A stretch of 10,912 nt of DNA from a bacterium. Its GTDB lineage: Bacteria > Patescibacteriota > Minisyncoccia > Phycocordibacterales > SBAW01. The stretch covers positions 1-10,912 of the forward strand of contig JAKALC010000020.1 of assembly GCA_021813335.1 (NCBI GenBank), written 5' to 3'. Under the pieces are notes generated by a model. That model saw only the letters and a program-made list of their open reading frames with translations, did no database searches and was not told where the DNA came from. How positions within the stretch are numbered: position 1 is the stretch's first letter; each line of letters starts with the position of its first letter. A program made the translations under genes and the position numbers. Below are positions 6,238-10,912 of this stretch, piece after piece.

Positions 6238-6948
6238 ATGTTCCAAACCTTCCTCGTCCAGCCGATCTATAACGCCTTCATCTTCATTTTGGGCGTCGTT
6301 CCGCACGGCGACGTCGGCCTCGCCATCATCATCCTGACGCTCGTCGTGCGCGCCATTTTTTACCCGACGTTCGCGTCGTCGATACGGACGCAGATGGCTA
6401 TGCAGGCCGTCCAGCCCGAGCTCGCCCTCATCAACGAAAAATACAAGGACGACACGATGGAGCGCTCCCGCCGAACGGCCGAGCTCTTCCATCTGCACCG
6501 CATCCGGCCTTTCTCTCTCATCGTGTCGGCGGTCGTCCAGGTCGTATTCTTCATCGCGCTCTCCTACGCCTTTTTCCGCTTCGGGCTCCCCAACATCCGC
6601 ACCGATCTCCTTTATTCGTTCGTTTCCACCCCTGCCGCCGTCAATCAGCATTTCCTCGGCTTCCTTGATCTGACGACCTCCCACCACCTCTTCCTCACCA
6701 TCCTCATCGTGGGGCTCCAGTACGCCGTCATCAAGCTCTCGCTCTCGCGCACGAAGCAGGGGGGTGTTAGCCTCTCTCCGGCCCAGCGCGCCGCCCAGGA
6801 AATGCAGCAGAAGATGATGCTCTACCTTTTCCCAGGGATGATGGCCTTTATCGCCTATTCGTTCCCCGGCGCGGTCGGCCTCTACCTCGCCGTCTCGAAC
6901 GCCGTCTCCCTCGCCCAAGAGGGCCTCATCCGCCGCAAACCGCTCTAA
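6238..6948 (+). CDS. yidC: YidC/Oxa1 family membrane protein insertase, short form
   Basis: Inserts and folds membrane proteins, alone or with SecYEG. It has 236 residues and consists of the conserved core only, lacking the large extracytoplasmic domain of proteobacterial YidC. Membrane segments lie at about 23-43, 91-115, 150-168 and 192-226 (the last region can hold two helices). The groove arginine is Arg38 in LTLVVRAIFYPTFASS (33-48). A cytoplasmic hairpin follows with QPELALINEKYKDD (59-72) and a second basic helix ending FHLHRIRPFS (84-93), the family's ELxxxxxIxP segment. No lipobox or long signal peptide is visible. It is the third gene after rpmH and rnpA, with 9 bases from the rnpA stop and no Shine-Dalgarno. 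Its tail, IRRKPL, is short, whereas many YidC proteins carry a long basic ribosome-binding tail. Confidence 0.94.
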   Translation: MFQTFLVQPIYNAFIFILGVVPHGDVGLAIIILTLVVRAIFYPTFASSIRTQMAMQAVQPELALINEKYKDDTMERSRRTAELFHLHRIRPFSLIVSAVVQVVFFIALSYAFFRFGLPNIRTDLLYSFVSTPAAVNQHFLGFLDLTTSHHLFLTILIVGLQYAVIKLSLSRTKQGGVSLSPAQRAAQEMQQKMMLYLFPGMMAFIAYSFPGAVGLYLAVSNAVSLAQEGLIRRKPL

Positions 6949-6971
6949 GCTCCGGCTCCCGGCCCGCTCTA

Positions 6972-7000
6972 TTGCCTCGCAAGCTATCTGCGAGTATTGT
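6972..7000 (+). promoter_or_regulatory. jag promoter, leaderless geometry, spacer filled by a dyad
   Basis: TTGCCT (6972-6977), 17 bases, TATTGT (6995-7000), each 4 of 6 to consensus, followed by exactly 6 bases and the ATG at 7007. The spacer contains an inverted repeat, CTCGCA (6976-6981) and TGCGAG (6989-6994), around a 7-base centre, placed like an operator between -35 and -10. It could instead be a weak hairpin behind yidC, but no T-tract follows. Confidence 0.5.
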
Positions 7001-7006
7001 GGTTTT

Positions 7007-7465
7007 ATGGATACGGCGAAGCTGCAAACTCTTGTTGCGCGTCTTCTCGAAGCGCTCGGCGCCCGGGTCGAGGACATTTCGGTCTCGGGAGAAACGCGGG
7101 TTGTGGCGCAGGTCTCAACACCCGACGCCCAGGCCCTAATCGGGCCCGGCGGAGCCCATCTTCAAGCACTCAATGTCCTCGCGCGGCGCCTTGCGGAGGC
7201 GGAGACCGGCGAGCGCTCGACGCACTTCCTCATTGACGTCAACAATTATCACGCGGACCGCCTCAAAACGCTCTGCGAGAACGCTCAGCTTCTCGCCCAG
7301 CGGGCGCGCCTCTTCAAGCACGACGTTGAGATGAGCCCCACGGGCTCGTATGAACGCTTGGTCATCCACGAGCTTTTCTCATCCGACCCGGAAATAGCGA
7401 CCGAGTCGCAGGGCGAAGGAAAAACGCGGCACATTGTGCTCAAATACAAGACCAAAAGCCTCTAG
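7007..7465 (+). CDS. jag: KH-R3H RNA-binding protein KhpB/Jag, lacking the Jag_N domain
   Basis: Single-stranded RNA-binding protein; in Gram-positive bacteria the Jag/KhpB family acts with KhpA in post-transcriptional control of envelope and division genes. It has 152 residues. The KH domain (about 25-80) carries the GxxG-type loop GPGG (46-49) in AQALIGPGGAHLQALNVLARRL (41-62), followed by FLIDVNNYHADRLKTL (74-89). The R3H domain (about 85-148) contains MSPTGSYERLVIHELFSSD (109-127) with the Arg117-xxx-His121 pair, then TESQGEGKTRHIVLKYK (132-148). The N-terminal Jag_N domain of longer homologues is missing. The two-residue insertion TG in MSPTGSYER is a small deviation from the usual MSPYER. 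It lies 58 bases after yidC with its own apparent leaderless promoter; the association of jag with yidC is common across bacteria. It ends in front of a bidirectional terminator. Confidence 0.93.
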   Translation: MDTAKLQTLVARLLEALGARVEDISVSGETRVVAQVSTPDAQALIGPGGAHLQALNVLARRLAEAETGERSTHFLIDVNNYHADRLKTLCENAQLLAQRARLFKHDVEMSPTGSYERLVIHELFSSDPEIATESQGEGKTRHIVLKYKTKSL

Positions 7466-7470
7466 GCCAT

Positions 7471-7498
7471 AAAAATCCCGGCATAAGCCGGGATTTTT
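7471..7498. terminator. Bidirectional intrinsic terminator between converging units
   Basis: A perfect 12-bp stem, AAAAATCCCGGC (7471-7482) and GCCGGGATTTTT (7487-7498), with a 4-base loop, ATAA. The A-run on one side and T-run on the other give a T-tract in both directions. It serves jag from the left (6 bases after its stop) and the beta-propeller gene from the right, whose TAA stop (7499-7497) overlaps the outer end of the stem. Confidence 0.93.
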
Positions 7499-8780
7499 AT
7501 GGGGCCGGACTGAGGCGCACGCCCCACAGAACCCCGTCGTCTTTCGATATGAAGGAAAGGTAGCGGTCGTCGGGCGATACGGAGATGTTGGTGATGTCCG
7601 AGGTCTCTCCCCCGTCGCGCGTCCCGGGTGTCGCTATAGGGACGAGGGTGTTCGTCGCTCTGTCGATGTACGCGATAATGTTAGGCAGGCTCGCCTGCCC
7701 GCGATGCCAATAATCGAGGAACCCTGACGGCAAGCCGCCCGCCGCCGCGGCGCAGTAGGCGCGAGCGCCGTTTTTCCCGTGCGGGGCGCCCCACGCGCAC
7801 TGCTCCGGCAGGGGGGCGGAGAGGGACGGCGGATACGAGACCACGAAGGTCGCGCCGGTCGAGAGCGTCATCATAAAAGCGCTCGCGTTCGTTCCGTCGT
7901 CGGTCCGATACAGGGCGTAGGCCCCGGTCGGGTCCTCGAGCGCGGTCAGGCCCTGTCCGTAGAGGGTCGGCGTCGCGGCCCCTGTGCGCGCATTTATCGT
8001 GAGTGCGACGCCGGGAACGCTCGCGGCGCTCGCGGTGTATGCGAAGAGGTTCGCGGCCGTCGGCCACGAGAGGATGAACTGCGAAAGCGGGAGCGAGAAC
8101 AGTTTTTTCGGATTGCCCCCGTCGGGATTCGCGAGGTAGCCGTCCGCGCCGCCCTCGGCGTTGCGGACGAGGTACGCGACCGACTTGCCGTCAGGCGATG
8201 CCGCGAGGCTTAGGATGTTGTCGACAAGAAAACGGACCGCCGGCGCCGCGGCGCTCGAGGTGGCCTGCGCCGCGACGGGTGGAAGAGAGATATGCGCGCT
8301 TTTCACCGCGCCGTCGCTCATATACTCCACGATGACGCCGCGCCCGCTCTCGGTCCACACCGCCTCCTCGACGCCGGGGATGGTGGTGTTGGAAACGGGC
8401 AGGGCCACGGAGCCCGGGACATCGAGCGGCATATCGAGCACGTGGCCGTCGCCTCCCGTAACGTAGCGCGCGACGGTCGTGGTCGGGCGCGAAGTCTCGA
8501 TGATCATAGCGCCGACGACCGGGCCGTCCGCTATTTTGAATACGGCGGGGAGCTGCGCCCCGGCGCCCGCCGACGTGAACACGGGAAGCGCCCCCGCGCT
8601 CACGCCCCCCTGCCCGAGCGGGACCTGGCTTACGGCGCCCGTCGTCGTACCGAAGGACGGGATGCCGGCGGCTCCGCTCGGGGCGCTTCCCTGGAACGCA
8701 CGGTAAATGAAGTAGCCGAGCGCCAGGACGAGGACGACGACGCCGAACACGATGCCGATTTTTTTAAGGTCGAGTTCCAT
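7497..8780 (-). CDS. Membrane-anchored beta-propeller (TolB/PD40-like) protein of the pilin cluster
   Basis: Function unknown. It has 427 residues. A single N-terminal helix at about 8-29 (IGIVFGVVVLVLALGYFIYRAF) follows a short charged cytoplasmic end (MELDLKK). A Gly/Ala/Ser/Pro-rich linker (about 31-78) then leads to an extracytoplasmic domain with repeated PD40/WD-like strands: AVWTESGRGVIVEY (140-153), LAASPDGKSVAYLV (192-205), LSWPTAANLFAYTA (237-250), DPTGAYALYRT (283-293) and VSPDDRYLSFIS (401-412). SPDGKSVAYL is the hallmark of TolB-type propellers. Two cysteines (328, 343) could pair. It starts 6 bases after the pilin stop, so it is translated from the same transcript, and it is the last gene before the terminator. 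Likely a structural or scaffolding part of the surface apparatus; a catalytic role is not supported by any motif. There is no Shine-Dalgarno before the ATG at 8780-8778. Confidence 0.85.
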   Translation of the reverse strand: MELDLKKIGIVFGVVVLVLALGYFIYRAFQGSAPSGAAGIPSFGTTTGAVSQVPLGQGGVSAGALPVFTSAGAGAQLPAVFKIADGPVVGAMIIETSRPTTTVARYVTGGDGHVLDMPLDVPGSVALPVSNTTIPGVEEAVWTESGRGVIVEYMSDGAVKSAHISLPPVAAQATSSAAAPAVRFLVDNILSLAASPDGKSVAYLVRNAEGGADGYLANPDGGNPKKLFSLPLSQFILSWPTAANLFAYTASAASVPGVALTINARTGAATPTLYGQGLTALEDPTGAYALYRTDDGTNASAFMMTLSTGATFVVSYPPSLSAPLPEQCAWGAPHGKNGARAYCAAAAGGLPSGFLDYWHRGQASLPNIIAYIDRATNTLVPIATPGTRDGGETSDITNISVSPDDRYLSFISKDDGVLWGVRLSPAP

Positions 8781-8786
8781 ACGGCT

Positions 8787-9584
8787 CTATATCGGTTGTA
8801 TCTGGGTTATATTCGCGGGCACCACGGTGCAGAGGCTCGTCGCGGGGTCGATCGTCCCTCCCTGCGCGAGGCAGCCGATATTCTCGAGATTGAACACCAC
8901 GAGTCGGGGGTTGATGATCTGCAAAATAAGCACCGAGGCGACAAGAAGGAGGAGGCCCCACACCGACGCCTTCATCCGCTCGACCGCCTTGCTCTTTTCG
9001 CCCGCGACGCTCGAGGTCATATACACGATGCCGCCTACCGTGAAAGCGCCGACGCCGAGGAGAGCTCCGACGGAGATCAGAATGGGAAACAGATAGTTGA
9101 GGTACCCCGCGAGGCCGGTGATCGCTCCCGCGGGCTGTCCCGAGAGGGGCGACGAGAGAGGTTCCAAGGGCTGGTACTGGAGCTGGCAGCCGCCCTGGAC
9201 CTGCGAACAGTCGGTAGTTGGTTGCGGGTTCACGGTGGTGCCGGCAGCGGCGGGGCTGCAGAAGTAAGTGGTCGGAATCGCCGGAGAATTTGCGACACAG
9301 GGGGCCGATGCCGGGCACTGGTTGTTGCAGCCGGCCGCGGTGAATGAGTTTACCGACGGCATACCGCTCTGGATTGTCGACGTTTTGACGCAGAGGTAGG
9401 CCTGTCCGGTCTGGCTTGGATTTACGACGCATGTTTCGTCGGCGTTGCACGATACGAGAAACTGGCTGTTGCACTTGCTGACATCGACTACTTGGTAGGA
9501 GGATGCCTCCGCAAAAAGAGGCAGGACGGCGAGCGCGGCCAGCGCGGCGATCGGCAATATTTTTTTAGTCATTGAATTCATCAT
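8787..9584 (-). CDS. VirB2/TrbC-like pilin with cysteine-rich ectodomain
   Basis: Probable major or minor pilin of a type IV secretion-like apparatus. It has 265 residues: a signal peptide (about 1-27, cleavage after A25-E-A27), an ectodomain (28-155), then two membrane helices (about 160-189 and 205-226). These are joined by the basic loop GEKSKAVERMK (195-205), and a short tail follows. The core PILISVGALLGVGAFTVGGIVYMTS followed by LILQIINPRL matches the VirB2/TrbC-like pilins common in Patescibacteria. Twelve cysteines, all predicted outside the membrane, include a duplicated module C-x5-C-V-x-N-x7-Y-[LF]-C at 46-65 and 90-109. The start ATG (9584-9582) overlaps the TGA of the upstream gene (ATGA), suggesting coupled translation; ATG at 9572-9570 is an alternative giving MTKKIL. 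The frame stays open far upstream to 10412, but that extension is Arg/His-rich and overlaps the Ig-like gene. Classical VirB2 proteins lack such an ectodomain. Confidence 0.87.
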   Translation of the reverse strand: MMNSMTKKILPIAALAALAVLPLFAEASSYQVVDVSKCNSQFLVSCNADETCVVNPSQTGQAYLCVKTSTIQSGMPSVNSFTAAGCNNQCPASAPCVANSPAIPTTYFCSPAAAGTTVNPQPTTDCSQVQGGCQLQYQPLEPLSSPLSGQPAGAITGLAGYLNYLFPILISVGALLGVGAFTVGGIVYMTSSVAGEKSKAVERMKASVWGLLLLVASVLILQIINPRLVVFNLENIGCLAQGGTIDPATSLCTVVPANITQIQPI

Positions 9585-10627
9585 AGCCCGAAGAATGAAC
9601 CGCCGCCTTGGGCGCCGAAGAGTACCGAGGCCGTCGTTTGTGCCGCCTGTAAGATCCGCGCCGTGTCGTTGTTCTGGAGCAGTACGGAGAGCCCCGCGCT
9701 CCCCTGCCCCGCTCCGGTCTGCCGCAGTGTGAGCTCGCCCTGCGTCGTGTTGGGGCCCGTTATATCCTGTCCGTTGAGCTGCCAGGAATATTGGAGAGCG
9801 CCGCGGCGCGCGCTTTCGATCGAGAAGAAATAAGGCTCCGCGCGCACGGTGAGTTCCGAGGACGGCATCGAGAATTGAGCACCGAGCGCCTGGTTGTAGA
9901 GAACGCCGCGCAAAGGGTCGTGCTCGTAGAGGACGAGCGCGGGCCGCACTGCCGGTATGGTTATCTCCGCGTGGCCCGCCGTGGCGGCGCCGTAGAAAGC
10001 GTCGACGGAGACCGTCTCGCCGAGATGGAGCTCGTCGCTCGTGAACGCGAAGACGTTCTGGCCGAGACCTGACTGCGCCGGCATAGGAGAGCCGTTGAGC
10101 CGCCATTGGTAGGAAAGACCGCTTGCCGCGACGAGAGCTCCCCCCTCGAGAACGGTCGGGAAGGCGACGACCCGGACTGCGGCCCCGGGGCTCATCAGGG
10201 CCTTGCCGCGGTAGAAGGGCGGGACGGTCGTGTTCGCTTCCCACACAAGCGAGAGCTGCGACGGGTTGAAGACGAACGTATGCTCGAGCGTGCCGTAGTC
10301 GGACGAGTTGATGACGACGTCGACCCTTGTCGTTTTGCCGAGGCCGCCGGTCGTGAAGGAAAAGGTCCGCACGCCGATGCCGGATCGCACGGAGGTGCCA
10401 TCGACGCTCCACGTGATGGTCGAGTTGCCGAGAAAACTGCCGATGCCCTGCGCCTCGATGTAGACCGGCGCATACGGCCCCGGTGTTTCAGGGGACACGA
10501 TATATTGCACCGGCTGCGGCTGCCCCCCTCCCATAAGCGCCTGGGCCGACGCCGCTTGGGCTCCCGCCGTGATAAAAATCCCAACGAGCGGGGCGATGGC
10601 GAGTCGTGTCAGCGTGCGAAGGTTCAT
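9581..10627 (-). CDS. Secreted Ig-like repeat protein of the pilin cluster
   Basis: Function unknown; likely a surface, adhesin or pilus-associated protein. It has 348 residues. The signal peptide is at about 1-28 (hydrophobic 9-21, Ala-rich cleavage region around AASAQA). The mature part is built from repeats of about 105 residues. Their most regular piece is a W-containing strand: ITWSVDG (71-77), LSYQWRLNG (171-179) and LQYSWQLNG (278-286). Each is followed by an F/L-rich strand and a G-x-x-[VT]-x-V strand. In the last two repeats this is preceded by a matching stretch: SLVWE..PPFYRGKAL (126-144) against ALVLYE..GVLYNQAL (230-248), then VRVVAFP and LTVRAEP. This is an Ig-like or PKD-like beta-sandwich pattern. 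No cysteines and no membrane helix in the mature part; the Gly/Phe-rich end is GGGSFFGL. The stop overlaps the pilin start by 4 bases, implying coupled expression. Confidence 0.83.
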   Translation of the reverse strand: MNLRTLTRLAIAPLVGIFITAGAQAASAQALMGGGQPQPVQYIVSPETPGPYAPVYIEAQGIGSFLGNSTITWSVDGTSVRSGIGVRTFSFTTGGLGKTTRVDVVINSSDYGTLEHTFVFNPSQLSLVWEANTTVPPFYRGKALMSPGAAVRVVAFPTVLEGGALVAASGLSYQWRLNGSPMPAQSGLGQNVFAFTSDELHLGETVSVDAFYGAATAGHAEITIPAVRPALVLYEHDPLRGVLYNQALGAQFSMPSSELTVRAEPYFFSIESARRGALQYSWQLNGQDITGPNTTQGELTLRQTGAGQGSAGLSVLLQNNDTARILQAAQTTASVLFGAQGGGSFFGL

Positions 10628-10641
10628 AGGTATTTTTAATT

Positions 10642-10912
10642 TTACCGCGCTCCTTGAAGTTGCGGGAGCGGCATATGCGGACGAACATCTTGGAGCACGG
10701 CCCGCGGAGCGCGCGCTCCCTCGGCAGCTCCCCCGGCTGCTCCCCGTGCCGGCGCCTCGGCGCCGGCCTCGTGCGGAGCGGCAGCACCGCCGAGCGCCAT
10801 TCTCGCGGCGCCGGCAGCACCGCCGAGCGCCGCGCCGGAGGTTCCGGGTGCGGGGCCCGCAGCCGCGGATGCGAGGCCGGCCGCCGCTTTTTCTTCGGCG
10901 CGATTTTTTGTA
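10642..10912 (-). CDS. Ala/Gly/Pro-rich C-terminal end of an unknown protein (cut by window edge)
   Basis: The last 89 or so residues of a frame that enters from the right edge and stops with TAA at 10644-10642, 14 bases before the Ig-like gene. It is dominated by Ala, Gly, Pro and Arg: KNRAEEKAAAGLASAAAG, then ALGGAAGAARM repeated as ALGGAAAPHEA, ending LQDVRPHMPLPQLQGAR. It looks like a disordered tail. Long Ala/Gly-rich tails occur on VirB6/TrbL-like channel proteins in comparable Patescibacteria clusters, which would fit the position before pilin genes, but no domain is visible here to prove it. Of the three minus-strand frames this is the one with a stop placed naturally before the next start. 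Low-complexity GC-rich DNA can give open frames by chance, so confidence is moderate. Confidence 0.55.
   Translation of the reverse strand, partial: TKNRAEEKAAAGLASAAAGPAPGTSGAALGGAAGAARMALGGAAAPHEAGAEAPARGAAGGAAEGARAPRAVLQDVRPHMPLPQLQGAR
10706..10767. repeat. Three consecutive GC-rich inverted repeats
   Basis: GGAGC-GCGC-GCTCC (10706-10719, a perfect 14-bp palindrome); GCAGC (10724-10728) with GCTGC (10736-10740); and GCCGGCGCC (10748-10756) with GGCGCCGGC (10759-10767). They lie in the coding tail of the right-edge gene. No T-tract follows on either strand, so they are not ordinary terminators. They may simply reflect Ala/Gly codons at high GC. Confidence 0.6.
10779..10831. repeat. 20-bp direct repeat, 33-bp period, in coding frame
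   Basis: CGGCAGCACCGCCGAGCGCC occurs at 10779-10798 and again, identically, at 10812-10831. The 33-base period is 11 codons, so the repeat preserves the frame and encodes ALGGAA on the minus strand. It suggests expansion by tandem duplication or slippage in a low-complexity tail. Confidence 0.85.

Noticed and set aside
5742..6272. Open frame of 176 codons over rpmH and rnpA
   Set aside because: Out of frame with both; bL34 and RnpA are clearly recognised in the other frames.
8292..9347. Plus-strand open frame of 351 codons opposite the pilin and propeller genes
   Set aside because: Arg/Gly/Asp-rich, no domain, and it crosses two coupled minus-strand genes with signal peptides and membrane helices.
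9585..10412. N-terminal extension of the pilin frame up to 10412
   Set aside because: The extension is Arg/His-rich and fully overlaps the Ig-like gene; the signal peptide starts only at 9584 or 9572.
1..10912. CRISPR array, tRNA, rRNA, insertion sequence or defence system
   Set aside because: No regularly spaced repeats, cloverleaf-like sequence, transposase or nuclease motif was seen on either strand.

Overview
The window is a GC-rich bacterial chromosome segment containing what looks like a replication origin: rpmH, rnpA, yidC and jag on the + strand, and dnaA, an AT-rich spacer, dnaN and a small DciA/DUF721-like gene on the - strand. Several traits suggest a Patescibacteria (CPR) genome, probably of the Parcubacteria type. 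These are very compact genes, a short YidC, a Jag protein without its N-terminal domain, weak or absent Shine-Dalgarno sites, and a two-helix VirB2/TrbC-like pilin beside large secreted proteins. The lineage is an inference from protein style and layout. TGA is used as a stop (PBP, rnpA, the DUF721-like gene), so the genetic code is the standard bacterial one.

Layout. 1-303 (-): N-terminal part of tyrosyl-tRNA synthetase, cut by the window edge. 370-2631 (+): class A penicillin-binding protein, transcribed divergently from tyrS. 2641-5604 (-): dnaA, then a putative oriC (4011-4272), then dnaN and a DciA/DUF721-like gene; this block converges on the PBP gene with only 9 bases between stops. 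5752-6948 (+): rpmH (44 aa), rnpA and yidC, divergent from dnaA. 7007-7465 (+): jag/khpB with its own apparent promoter. 7471-7498: a perfect 12-bp hairpin that can terminate transcription from both sides. 7497-10912 (-): a cell-surface cluster, in transcription order the Ala/Gly-rich C-terminus of an unknown protein (cut by the edge), a secreted protein of Ig-like repeats, a VirB2/TrbC-like pilin with a cysteine-rich ectodomain, and a membrane-anchored beta-propeller protein.

How the genes fit together. The central block is housekeeping: initiation (DnaA), processivity clamp (DnaN), a possible helicase-loading factor (DciA-like), ribosome and tRNA processing (bL34, RNase P protein), membrane insertion (YidC) and RNA binding (KhpB). 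The right block is probably the envelope-exposed part of a type IV secretion or pilus-like apparatus; the PBP on the left builds the wall it must cross.

The most notable signals are these. Promoters at several transcription-unit heads appear to start at or a few bases before the ATG (leaderless). The pilin ectodomain carries a duplicated cysteine module (C-x5-C-V-x-N-x7-Y-[LF]-C, twice, 44 residues apart). The secreted neighbour has about 105-residue repeats. There is a small DciA-like gene directly after dnaN. No CRISPR array, insertion sequence, tRNA or rRNA was seen. No stretch over 300 bases lacks a gene; the longest gene-free one is the 262-base putative oriC.
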